Positions 55,469-63,321 of a stretch of DNA of 64,000 nucleotides are shown piece after piece. This DNA comes from an uncultured Eudoraea sp. (lineage in GTDB: Bacteria; Bacteroidota; Bacteroidia; Flavobacteriales; Flavobacteriaceae). The notes beneath the pieces were generated by a model. It saw nothing but the letters and a program-made list of their open reading frames with translations. It was not told the origin of the DNA and searched no databases. The DNA lies in the NCBI RefSeq assembly GCF_947490415.1, contig NZ_CANLGX010000006.1, positions 149,445-213,444 of the forward strand, given 5' to 3'. The stretch's first letter is position 1. Each line of letters begins with the position of its first letter. The position numbers and the translations under genes are program-made.

Positions 55469-56914
55469 ATGAAAGAAATTATAAAAAAGATGAATTTATT
55501 AATGGTAATCCTTTTTGGATTGCTTTTAGCAAGCTGTAATTCAAATACCAAAAAAAAAGCTATCGTTGAAACAGATGAAAACGGATATGCCCTTTTAACT
55601 GACGAGCAGGTCGAGAATATAGTTCGGCGCTCTTATCAGTATGTAGCCATGTACAATGTGAATAACAAATTCGCGGCCTCCCCTAAAACCAATTTTACTA
55701 CTGGGGGCTGGAATAAAGGACTTACTAATACCGAGTTGCTTGACCATACTGTGAATGCAATTGCGCGGCCTAACAATGACAACCTTTATCAGGCAGCCAT
55801 GCTTGACCTGCAGCATGATGCAGTGGTGTTTAAGTTCCCAGCCATTAATTCAAAATACGTATCACTAATGATCACAGGTTATGATCATTATGTGAATATA
55901 CCTTTGTCCACCATTTACGGAGATTTTGATAAACCAACCACCATGCTGATTTATTCTTCCAGAACCAAAGGATATGAGGGGGAACCGGTGGAAGGAATTG
56001 ATCACATTTTTGAGGCCACTTGTGATTTTGTATCAGTGGTCATGCGGGTAATGCCTCATGCTGTGGAACAGGAACGCTATGATCAAATCGTTGAGCAAAT
56101 CAATGCGATTGAAGGAATGTCCTTGTCTGAATATAAAGGTGGAGAAGCTATAAGAACACCTGAAGTAAACTTTCCAGCTATTGGAGAGACTGACGCGGAT
56201 ATTTTTGAAAACAATTTACTGGAAGTAATGCAATTTGTTTTTAACCATACTACGTTCGATGAAAATAATGCTATGGACAGAGCTGTTTTAGCAGCTTATG
56301 AAGAGCTGGGAATTATGCCAGGCCATAATTTTGATTCAAATACAGCGGTTAAAATCAATGGCAAAAAGTTTAGGACAATGGCCGATAAGATAAAGGAAGA
56401 AAGTTTGGCATTGATGCTTGATCCTTCTATGATGGAATTGTTGGGACCTAAAATGTTCCAACCAAAAGGAAAAACCGATCTTAAGACAATTGTAGCCCTA
56501 TCTGTCATAGGCCCAATTGGCCAGCCCATGGATCAGGCTATGTACCGGCCCGTGAATGTTGCTGACGGTTCAGTAATGAACGCCCAAAACGACTATGTGA
56601 TTCGCATGACCAAAGAAGAAATGCCTCCAGCCTTAGCCTTTTGGTCTGTAACCTTATACGACCAGAAAAATGGCTTTTTCATTCCTAATGACTACAAGAA
56701 ATATAGTGTTGGCGAAAATGCAGGCTTCAAGCTGAATGAGGAAGGAGGTATCGAAATCCATGTAGCGGCTGGAAGACCGGCAGGCGTACCATTAGAAAAT
56801 TGGCTACCTGTCAACCGTGAAGACCAAAACCTAGATGTTATTTTGCGCATCTATGCACCTGATCTGGAAAAAATGAAAACCTGGAAAGCCCCGGTCGCTG
56901 AAAAGATAAATTAA
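55469..56914 (+). CDS. DUF1254/DUF1214 lipoprotein embedded between E1 alpha and E1 beta
   Basis: 481 residues from the ATG at 55469 (also possible: ATG 55448). Lipobox LLLASC in the N-terminal 30 residues. The N-terminal domain (about 60-200) is DUF1254-like (YQAAMLDLQHDAVVFKFPA, YVSLMITGYDHYVN) and the C-terminal part DUF1214-like (PPALAFWSVTLYDQKNGFFIPNDYKKYSVG, NWLPV). Function unknown; envelope protein. It sits in the middle of a cytoplasmic enzyme operon, which is unusual. Confidence 0.85.
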   Translation: MKEIIKKMNLLMVILFGLLLASCNSNTKKKAIVETDENGYALLTDEQVENIVRRSYQYVAMYNVNNKFAASPKTNFTTGGWNKGLTNTELLDHTVNAIARPNNDNLYQAAMLDLQHDAVVFKFPAINSKYVSLMITGYDHYVNIPLSTIYGDFDKPTTMLIYSSRTKGYEGEPVEGIDHIFEATCDFVSVVMRVMPHAVEQERYDQIVEQINAIEGMSLSEYKGGEAIRTPEVNFPAIGETDADIFENNLLEVMQFVFNHTTFDENNAMDRAVLAAYEELGIMPGHNFDSNTAVKINGKKFRTMADKIKEESLALMLDPSMMELLGPKMFQPKGKTDLKTIVALSVIGPIGQPMDQAMYRPVNVADGSVMNAQNDYVIRMTKEEMPPALAFWSVTLYDQKNGFFIPNDYKKYSVGENAGFKLNEEGGIEIHVAAGRPAGVPLENWLPVNREDQNLDVILRIYAPDLEKMKTWKAPVAEKIN

Positions 56915-56968
56915 AACTGGCTACAACAATGTGTATAGCACATTAAAACGCATTAAACACAAAACGAC

Positions 56969-57964
56969 ATGACTGATACAGCAACATTGAAAATTACGTA
57001 TAGGGAGGCGTTAAAACAGGGAATGCACGAAGCCCTGATCAATAATGAGAAGGTATTCCTTATGGGAGAGGATGTAGGGCGATATGGAGGCGCCTTTGCA
57101 GTCAGTAAAGGATTTCTTGCCGAATTTGGTGAAGATCGTATCATGGACGTTCCCCTGTCAGAATCGGGTTTTGTTGGAGCAGGTATAGGTGCTGCTTTAG
57201 CAGGGATGCGGCCAATAGTGGAAGTAATGACGGTCAACTTCAGCCTGCTGGCACTGGACCAGATCATTAACAATGCCGCTACTTTACTACATATGTCAGG
57301 AGGACAGATAAATGTCCCCGTGGTTATCCGAATGAATTCGGGAATTGGCAACCAGCTCGCAGCCCAGCATTCCCACAGTTGGGAACCATTCTACGCACAT
57401 ATTCCGGGACTGAAAATCGTTTCTGCAGGCACACATGAAGATGCCAGGGGAATGCTCCTAACTGCCCTGGAGAGTCCTGATCCCGTTGTGATTTTTGAGT
57501 ATACATCCCTCCTAAACATGGAATCGGAAATCCGGTCCGGTTCAGGCGCTGTGGATATTGATAAGGCAAAAATACGACGGGAGGGAAAAGATCTTTCGAT
57601 CATTACCTATGGTCCCGGAGTATACAAAGCTTTGGCAGCGGCAGAAATATTGGCTTCATCCGGAATTGATGTGGAAATCATTGATCTTCGTGTTCTTAAT
57701 CCTATCGATGATGACACCATCATAAATTCTGTGGTTAAAACACATAGAGCATTGATCGTAGAGGAGGCATGGCGTTCGGTCAGCATATCCTCAGAGATCA
57801 TTTCCAGAATTATGGAGAATGCCTTTTATAGCCTGGATGCTCCGGTAGAGCGCCTTTGCGGAATTGAGGTACCTATTCCATATCCCAAACATCTGGAAGA
57901 TGCATCGATTCCACAAAAACAGGATATTGTTGACTCGGTTTTAAAAATGATACAGCATGATTGA
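56969..57964 (+). CDS. pdhB: pyruvate dehydrogenase / 2-oxo acid dehydrogenase E1 beta
   Basis: 331 residues. [16 protein letters not shown] near residue 30, [28 protein letters not shown] near 70, [32 protein letters not shown] near 115 and [14 protein letters not shown] near 265 are canonical. Pairs with E1 alpha to form the heterotetrameric TPP enzyme. It overlaps pdhC by 8 nt. Confidence 0.93.
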   Translation: MTDTATLKITYREALKQGMHEALINNEKVFLMGEDVGRYGGAFAVSKGFLAEFGEDRIMDVPLSESGFVGAGIGAALAGMRPIVEVMTVNFSLLALDQIINNAATLLHMSGGQINVPVVIRMNSGIGNQLAAQHSHSWEPFYAHIPGLKIVSAGTHEDARGMLLTALESPDPVVIFEYTSLLNMESEIRSGSGAVDIDKAKIRREGKDLSIITYGPGVYKALAAAEILASSGIDVEIIDLRVLNPIDDDTIINSVVKTHRALIVEEAWRSVSISSEIISRIMENAFYSLDAPVERLCGIEVPIPYPKHLEDASIPQKQDIVDSVLKMIQHD

Positions 57965-59138
57965 ATTTACAATGCCAAGTCTAGGAGCCGATATGGAGGA
58001 TGGCACGCTTGCAGAATGGCGGGTAAAATCCGGTGATTTTGTTAAACGGGGTGATATCATTGCAGATGTAGACACCCAAAAAGGTTTGATAGAAATAGAG
58101 GTCTTTGATGAAGGCACTATCCATGAGCTTATTGTCAAAGAAGGGGAAAAAGTACCTGTAGGAACAGTAATGGCCACTATCATTCCGGCGCAAGAAAAAA
58201 TATCTGCTGACGTCAAGACAGCACCTGCACCGGCTTCTAAATCCAAGATAAAAAAGGAATCCATAAAACCCGCGGTAAAAAGAGTGGTAACAAAAGGAAT
58301 TGATCATCTGAAAATCTCGCCTTTAGCGAAAAGAATGGCAGTGGAAAAAGGAATTGATGTCTCAACCATAAAAGGGAGTGGCCCGCAAGGCAGCATTGTC
58401 AAAAAAGATATTGACCTGGCTGTAGCAATGAAAGCAGAATCGCATGTAGAAGTTACCGGGGGCAAAAAAGAAAGAGCTGCAGAAGGTGTGCGAGCGGCAA
58501 TAGCTTCGGCCATGAGCAGATCTAACAGAGAGATTCCACACTTTTATCTTGAGACAAGAATAGATATGTCAAAAGCCCTCGATTGGTTGAGCCAGTCAAA
58601 TAAGCAGACAGAACTTAAAGATAGGTTGCTTTCTGTTGTGCTACTGATTAAGGCAACTGCTAAGGCGATCAGGGAAGTACCAGCAGTCAATGCTTATTGG
58701 AAAAATGGCCTGGAATTGAAAAATGTCATCAATATAGGCTTTGCGGTTTCATTGCGCGAAGGAGGAGTTGTGATTCCGGCAATACCGGAGGCAGACAAAA
58801 AATCCCTGAATGAGCTAATGGCGCTATTGAATGATTTGATACCGCGGGCAAGGGCATTGCAATTGAGAAGTTCAGAATTAAGCCAATCCACCATTACACT
58901 TACCAATATCGGGGAAGGAAGTACAGATAAAGTATTTGGAATTATCTACCCGCCTCAGGTCGCGATTATAGGTTTTGGGAATATCGTGGAAGAGGCCTGG
59001 GCCGAAAATGGTGCCTTAAGTACCCGCCCGGTTGTTCATGTTACACTCGCCGCAGACCACAGGGCCATAGATGGTTATCTGGGAGGAAGGTTTTTAATGG
59101 CTTTAAAAAAGAATCTACAAAATCCTGCAGCTTTATGA
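57957..59138 (+). CDS. pdhC: dihydrolipoamide acyltransferase E2
   Basis: 393 residues. One lipoyl domain with the lipoylated K42 ([11 protein letters not shown]), a charged linker, the peripheral subunit-binding domain ([34 protein letters not shown], about 117-150) and the catalytic domain ending in D367-H368-RAI-D372-G373. The single lipoyl domain and short linker are typical of PDH/acetoin-type E2. No E3 (dihydrolipoamide dehydrogenase) gene is present, so it must use one encoded elsewhere. Confidence 0.93.
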   Translation: MIEFTMPSLGADMEDGTLAEWRVKSGDFVKRGDIIADVDTQKGLIEIEVFDEGTIHELIVKEGEKVPVGTVMATIIPAQEKISADVKTAPAPASKSKIKKESIKPAVKRVVTKGIDHLKISPLAKRMAVEKGIDVSTIKGSGPQGSIVKKDIDLAVAMKAESHVEVTGGKKERAAEGVRAAIASAMSRSNREIPHFYLETRIDMSKALDWLSQSNKQTELKDRLLSVVLLIKATAKAIREVPAVNAYWKNGLELKNVINIGFAVSLREGGVVIPAIPEADKKSLNELMALLNDLIPRARALQLRSSELSQSTITLTNIGEGSTDKVFGIIYPPQVAIIGFGNIVEEAWAENGALSTRPVVHVTLAADHRAIDGYLGGRFLMALKKNLQNPAAL

Positions 59139-59389
59139 AAGATCAGGAATTAAAAACGACTATTCTTCAATTGCTTAGTAAGATCGCACCTGATATCGAT
59201 CCACAGGAATTGGAAATGGATGCCAATATAAGGGAAGTATTTGGTATCGACTCATTTGACTTTCTACAATTCATAATTGGTCTTGATGAGGAATTTGGCA
59301 TCACGACCCCTGAAGAAGACTATGGAAAAATAACTACCCTCAACACTTTGATGGCTTATTTAAAATTGGCATCCAACAAACAAGTTTAA
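59135..59389 (+). CDS. acyl carrier protein
   Basis: 84 residues. GIDSFDFLQF around S40 is the 4'-phosphopantetheine attachment site (DSF in place of the usual DSL). [44 protein letters not shown] helices and LDEEFGITTPEEDYGKITTLNTLMAYL complete the fold (key parts only). Its start overlaps pdhC by 4 nt (ATGA), so translation is coupled to E2. A free ACP at the end of a PDH operon is not a standard arrangement; it may be the acceptor for a ligase-made acyl group. Confidence 0.92.
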   Translation: MKDQELKTTILQLLSKIAPDIDPQELEMDANIREVFGIDSFDFLQFIIGLDEEFGITTPEEDYGKITTLNTLMAYLKLASNKQV

Positions 59390-59647
59390 AGCTAAAAAAA
59401 GTGCTAGGCATGCTGAGTCCATTATCTATTTTAAACATTTGGGCGCCTACTAATTTGTATTAAGCTTTATAGTATAAGGGCAGGGATAGTAATATATAGA
59501 TCTTAAGTCTAAAATACGCCCTGAAGAACTTTTCTTAATTTCTAAATGTAAAAGTTTGCCTTTTTATTGTAAGGAGGTAATAAAAAACCTGCCACCACAA
59601 TTTGCGAAGGGTGGTTGATTTGCAGGGTCAACCCTTAATCCGCTTTC

Positions 59648-59682
59648 CAGTGAGAGCGCGCAAGCAATCCCGACCGAACCGC
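59648..59682 (+). repeat. Dispersed repeat, copy B (tRNA 3'-end-like)
   Basis: Core GAGAGCGCGCAAGCAATCCC then GACCGAACCGC. Shares CAAGCAATCCCG and ACCGC with copies A and C; a hairpin terminator follows at 59691. Confidence 0.6.
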
Positions 59683-59690
59683 AAACATAA

Positions 59691-59722
59691 AGCCCTTCAC
59701 ACAAAAGTGTGAGGGGCTTTTT
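59691..59722 (+). terminator. Hairpin terminator after repeat copy B
   Basis: AGCCCTTCACAC / GTGTGAGGGGCT with AAAA loop and six T residues. Confidence 0.8.
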
Positions 59723-59736
59723 TAAAAAACGCCTTA

Positions 59737-60753
59737 TTATAAACTAAGGGTTTTCAAATAGCTTTCCATTAACCGAAGGTATTTATCTACTTCAGACAAT
59801 GCTTTTGTTCTTTCTTTTTTGTTCACCGCACTCTTTGCCCGTAAACTGTTGACCTTGGCACGTATATTGGCGCGATAGGCCTTGTAAAAAACAAAAAGAT
59901 GATGCTCTTTCGGCGATTTCATTGAGGGGAAAAATTGATTGTAATATTCAAGAAATAGCTCGGATAAATCTTTTTTGCCAAATGCATCGAGATCCATACA
60001 TAGAAAGGCCACTTCGTTCAAAACATCGATTTGCCTGTAATCATCATTGAATTCAATACAATCGAAAGGCTGAGGCGATGGTAATAAAAAAATATTCCTT
60101 GAATGAAGGTCTCCATGGCAATCCCTGAAGAAACCGGCCCTGAGTCTGCCTGCTAACAACTCCTTGTTTTTCTCTAAAAAAGTGTTTGAGGTTTTTATGG
60201 CATTGGCAATAATAGTTACATATTTGCCGCCGTCTGATTGCGCTGCCAGATACTTCTTTTCCCCTTCCAAATCATTGAATTTTCCCTGAATATCCAGCAC
60301 GTCTTTTTGATAGATTATAACAGTATTCCCATGAAAGAGGGCGATTTTTTTAGCCAGGTTTTTAATGTCGGATTTCGTAACTTTATTTTGAACCAAAAGC
60401 CGGTCCATTTGTTTAGTCCTATCCATTTTATGCATTCTCACGGCATAGTCGATTACCGTTCCCACATTTCCTCCAATTTTGTAATGGTCATTCAATTTAT
60501 TTATCGGAACTACATCCAGGTAAATGGCTTTGGTTAGCCGCTTGTTCAATTCAATTTCCCTTTTGCAATATTTTTCACGCTTTTCAAGGGTAGAAAAATC
60601 AAGGAATGAATATTTAATGGGCTTTTTGATTTTATAAACGAATCGGTGGCAAAGAAACACCCAAGATATATGGGTTTCAATCAATTCTCTTTTTGCTGAA
60701 ACTTCCGGAAATTCCCCTTCTAAGAGCAAGCTATTTATCTGTTCCTGTATCAT
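59737..60753 (-). CDS. COG2187 kinase-like (aminoglycoside phosphotransferase fold) protein
   Basis: 338 residues. Catalytic loop DCHGDLHSRNIFLL near residue 211 and IEFNDDYRQIDVLNEVAFLCMDLDAFG near 235 are the kinase motifs; the N-terminus has ETHISWVFLCHRFVYKIKKP. Many bacteria encode this domain fused to a COG0645 ATP-binding domain; here the two are separate genes overlapping by 23 nt. Substrate unknown. Promoter with an FNR-like site lies upstream of the pair. Confidence 0.85.
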   Translation of the reverse strand: MIQEQINSLLLEGEFPEVSAKRELIETHISWVFLCHRFVYKIKKPIKYSFLDFSTLEKREKYCKREIELNKRLTKAIYLDVVPINKLNDHYKIGGNVGTVIDYAVRMHKMDRTKQMDRLLVQNKVTKSDIKNLAKKIALFHGNTVIIYQKDVLDIQGKFNDLEGEKKYLAAQSDGGKYVTIIANAIKTSNTFLEKNKELLAGRLRAGFFRDCHGDLHSRNIFLLPSPQPFDCIEFNDDYRQIDVLNEVAFLCMDLDAFGKKDLSELFLEYYNQFFPSMKSPKEHHLFVFYKAYRANIRAKVNSLRAKSAVNKKERTKALSEVDKYLRLMESYLKTLSL

Positions 60754-61243
60754 TCTTCCAACCTAGGTATTGTGCAGCTTTTAGCAACATTTCTTCAATA
60801 TTATTATTCGTTGATTCCAACACCAAATGGTGCTCATTAAACGGTTCCCATTGTTGCTGGATTAGTTTATATACTTCAAAATCAGCTTCGCTATAAGACC
60901 TGCTTTCTTTTAATCGCTCCTTGATCGTACTTTCGGCAGAATGTAATTCGATAAAAAAAACCTCGCCCTGATCTGATAATTGCTTAATAAAAGTATCTCT
61001 TGTTTCTTTTTTATGGAATGTGGCATCGAGTACCAGATTTTGACCCGTGGCTATTGCTTCTTTCATCTTGCCGAGCATGGTATCATAAACCACTTTTTTC
61101 TCATTATGGGAATATGTTCTTTGTGCAAATAATTCCTTCCTTAACTTATCACTATTCACATAGCTGGCTTCTATCATTTTTGCAAGTCTTGAAGCAAAAT
61201 AGCTTTTGCCCGTACCTGGCAAACCAAAAACAAATACGATCAT
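60731..61243 (-). CDS. COG0645 AAA-type kinase, partner of COG2187 protein
   Basis: 170 residues. P-loop GLPGTGKS (7-14) at the N-terminus, VNSDKLRKELF near residue 35, LVLDATFHKKETRD near 72 and the RLKESRSYSEADFEVY lid. Usually the C-terminal half of a fused protein with COG2187. The stop codon lies within the next gene (23-nt overlap), as expected from a gene that lost its fusion or never gained it. Confidence 0.85.
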   Translation of the reverse strand: MIVFVFGLPGTGKSYFASRLAKMIEASYVNSDKLRKELFAQRTYSHNEKKVVYDTMLGKMKEAIATGQNLVLDATFHKKETRDTFIKQLSDQGEVFFIELHSAESTIKERLKESRSYSEADFEVYKLIQQQWEPFNEHHLVLESTNNNIEEMLLKAAQYLGWKNDTGTDK

Positions 61244-61264
61244 CCTGTTTGCTCTTTTAGGGTA

Positions 61265-61308
61265 CTAAGTTAAACCGTTGATTTCAGAAGGTTGATGATT
61301 TATATCAT
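61265..61308 (-). promoter_or_regulatory. FNR-like operator plus -7 element driving the kinase pair
   Basis: ATGAT-TTAT-ATCAT (61295-61308) is an exact 5+5 palindrome; TAACTTAG (61272 down to 61265, one mismatch) at 29.5-bp spacing. Confidence 0.65.
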
Positions 61309-61740
61309 AGGCTACATTGTACGCAGCTAATACATTTATTTTCCAATTTTATGTAGAATAAATCAGTGAAACGATTAAATGTAAAAGTCTCTTTTTGTGT
61401 GTTGAGATAGTTATTATTAACCAATTGTACTTTCTCCGAAACCAGGTTTTCATCCTTACTTAACTTTACAAATCCTTTTCCTTTTCAATAGTCAAAAATT
61501 GCTTTTGAAGCGATATTATTATATTTTTTTATAGGGTACTTACTTCCGTGACTATATTTAAAGTAACAGGAGAAGCCTACTTAAATTTTTTTTGAATTAT
61601 TATTACTAAGTAATTCTAATAAAATCAAAGTTTAAATAAACAGTTGGTAGTGTTTACAGGATAAATGAAATATTACCTTTACACAATTGTTATATTTGAT
61701 GGGCGTAAATACTTATAGCTCACTATTATTTGATATTAAG
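61309..61740. other. AT-rich gene-free stretch upstream of hemG
   Basis: No ORF with coding character. A -7 box TATATTTG at 61691-61698 supports a start of hemG at 61741. Nothing else recognised. Confidence 0.5.
61691..61698 (+). promoter_or_regulatory. -7 box of hemG
   Basis: TATATTTG, perfect TAnnTTTG, 43 nt before the ATG at 61741. No FNR-like palindrome at 29.5 bp upstream. Confidence 0.5.
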
Positions 61741-62268
61741 ATGAATGATAAAACTGCGATAATATATTCTTCCGTAGATGGACAAACTCTAAAAATTTGC
61801 AACAAGCTTAAAAACAGTTTGCAACAAAGCAACCCAAACATTGTTCTATTTTCAATTGATGATTTCAATGAAGATGTATCCTATTATGATAAGCTTATTA
61901 TTGGAGCAAGCATTAGATACGGAGTTCATAATAAAAAAGTAATTGACTTTATAAACACCCATAAAAAACAACTTGATAGTATAAAAACAGCTTTCTTTTC
62001 AGTTAATCTGGTTGCAAGAAAATCTGAAAAAAGCACACCAGCCACAAACCCGTATGTGATAAAATTTTTTAAAACCATTGATTGGACACCTACTATAGTT
62101 GAAGTATTTGCAGGAAAACTAGACTATAAAAAATATCCGTATTTTGATAGAATTATGATTCAATTTATTATGTGGATGACCAAAGGGCCAACAAATGTTA
62201 ATACAGAAATTGAATATACCAATTGGGAAAAAGTCAAAAAGTTTGGAATGCAACTAGGCAATATGTAA
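61741..62268 (+). CDS. hemG: menaquinone-dependent protoporphyrinogen oxidase HemG-like flavodoxin
   Basis: 175 residues from ATG 61741; an in-frame ATG at 61687 precedes the -7 box. Flavodoxin-like: IIYSSVDGQTLKICNKL near residue 7 (FMN phosphate loop), IGASIRYGVHNKKVIDFI near 60, KTAFFSVNLVARK and ATNPYVIKFFKTIDWTPTIVEVFAGKLDY (key parts), then PYFDRIMIQFIMWMTKG. HemG oxidises protoporphyrinogen IX with menaquinone, so it works without O2. With hemN it completes an anaerobic haem route. It lies 500 bp from the divergent kinase pair. Confidence 0.88.
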   Translation: MNDKTAIIYSSVDGQTLKICNKLKNSLQQSNPNIVLFSIDDFNEDVSYYDKLIIGASIRYGVHNKKVIDFINTHKKQLDSIKTAFFSVNLVARKSEKSTPATNPYVIKFFKTIDWTPTIVEVFAGKLDYKKYPYFDRIMIQFIMWMTKGPTNVNTEIEYTNWEKVKKFGMQLGNM

Positions 62269-62485
62269 AGAAGTTATTTAAACAGCACTGAAAGTAAAAA
62301 TAAATACAGAGGATTAAAACGCTTAATACGCCTGACGATAAAGTTCAAATAAAGGATAGCTTTTAATCAGTTTTGTTAATAATTAGAATTCAGAATTTTC
62401 ACAGATGTTAATTTATATTAAAAGGTGAGCCCAGTGGTGAGCCCCCAATAGTACTCTTTGGCAGGCCCTGAAAATAGCCGGTTTC

Positions 62486-62520
62486 AAGTGCGAACGAGAA
62501 AGCAATCCCGTCCAGACTGC
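62486..62520 (+). repeat. Dispersed repeat, copy C (tRNA 3'-end-like)
   Basis: AAGTGCGAACGAGAAAGCAA then TCCCGTCCAGACTGC. Shares AGAAAGCAATCCCGTCC with copy A; the ACTCTTTGGCAGGCCC piece before it resembles the one before copy A. No terminator hairpin follows. Confidence 0.6.
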
Positions 62521-62693
62521 TTAATGAAAAAGTAAGCATCTATTTATTAGGTTCTTGTGTTTTTTAAATTTTAATTATTCCACATATTTTCCACACAAAT
62601 ACAGAAAAAATATGTTTTTTACTTGTATTACTTTGAATTTAGAACAGCGAATGCCTCAGCTACCTAACATTCATTTTACGGAACCTATTAAAT

Positions 62694-62780
62694 CACCTTA
62701 GGAACATTACTATACCTATCCAAGTTGTTATCGCATTTAAACGCTCCTTTATCAATTATCTCATCCTATTTTATATCACA
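62694..62780 (-). pseudogene. Decayed paralogue of the small gene at 48169-48369
   Basis: Read on the minus strand it gives (stop)-DEIIDKGAFKCDNNLDRYSNVP-KV against DEIIGKGVFKEGNSMDKYSNVP-KEV of the 48.2-kb gene. A TAG stop interrupts the region before DEII and the rest of the reading frame upstream is lost. Confidence 0.7.
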
Positions 62781-62939
62781 TTATATCTTGAGAAATCTCA
62801 TCCGTTAAATTCGATAAGTAAGGAGTGAAACTCAGTATCACCAATATTTTGAATTAAATGACCCATGTCTTCTGTATTCAGTCCATAGTGTTAAAAGTGT
62901 TTGGCCACTTTATGGCCTTTTTTGGTGTTTTAATGAACT

Positions 62940-62983
62940 ATGATTTAATTCATAGGATTCAATTAATTGTAGCATCAATTTTG
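62940..62983 (+). promoter_or_regulatory. FNR-like operator plus -7 element upstream of the 27-residue peptide
   Basis: ATGAT-TTAA-TTCAT (62940-62953) and CAATTTTG (62976-62983, one mismatch) at 29.5-bp spacing. Weaker palindrome than the others (one half-site base differs). Confidence 0.55.
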
Positions 62984-63007
62984 TAGGAATATTAAAAACC
63001 ATTTGAT

Positions 63008-63091
63008 ATGACTTTCTTAATTACAGCAGCAGCAGGAACGATAGCAATAATATTATTTGTCTCAATCGTAGAGAGTGTTTATGATTACTAA
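63008..63091 (+). CDS. Tiny single-span membrane peptide, 27 residues
   Basis: MTFLITAAAGTIAIILFVSI followed by VESVYDY: one transmembrane helix and a short acidic end. It is below normal gene-calling limits. Support: it starts 24 nt behind an FNR-like promoter with the same geometry as at six other genes, has a clear stop and typical membrane composition. By analogy small single-span peptides often accompany respiratory oxidases; no homology is claimed. Confidence 0.5.
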   Translation: MTFLITAAAGTIAIILFVSIVESVYDY

Positions 63092-63321
63092 AGTTTAAGC
63101 GGTCTTTTGATTATCCCGATAATTTAAAACTTGAAAAAGGATGGTCATAATCTAAATTGTATTTCATAGGATATTTTTGCATTTCGTAGAAAATATGATC
63201 CCAGATACTCTGCTTGATGTTTAATTCACTTAATTTCAAATTAATATTTCTTCCCAATCTGAAAGACAGACCTAATTGATGTTAAAACATACTGATTTAC
63301 TAATTAAAATTATTTATTGTA
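63092..63321. other. Short gap between the small peptide and the surface-protein gene
   Basis: It contains the decayed C-terminal fragment annotated at 63111-63281 and otherwise AT-rich DNA. No promoter with a good -7 box is seen for the downstream gene. Confidence 0.5.
63111..63281 (-). pseudogene. C-terminal fragment of an unidentified protein
   Basis: 56 codons open on the minus strand and flanked by TAA upstream; it reads HQLGLSFRLGRNINLKLSEL, then NIKQSIWDHIFYEMQKYPMK, then YNLDYDHPFSSFKLSG and a stop. The residue mix is protein-like, but the 5' part of the gene is missing and no start codon precedes it. Family not recognised. Confidence 0.4.

Larger units (their letters stand above)
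59390..59736. other. Gene-free stretch with repeat copy B
   Basis: No coding ORF. Contains AT-rich DNA, the repeat copy B (59648-59682) and a strong terminator hairpin (59691-59722). Confidence 0.6.
62269..63007. other. Gene graveyard with repeat copy C and fragments
   Basis: No intact gene. It holds repeat copy C (62486-62520), a broken copy of the small gene at 48.2 kb (62694-62780), a minus-strand open fragment at 62798-62890 (reads HYGLNTEDMGHLIQNIG, then DTEFHSLLIEFNG), and an FNR-like promoter (62940-62983). A weak hairpin GGCCA/TGGCC with a T6 tail lies at 62903-62923. Confidence 0.55.

Noticed and set aside
61687..61740. HemG start at ATG 61687
   Set aside because: It overlaps the -7 box; the flavodoxin fold begins just after the ATG at 61741.
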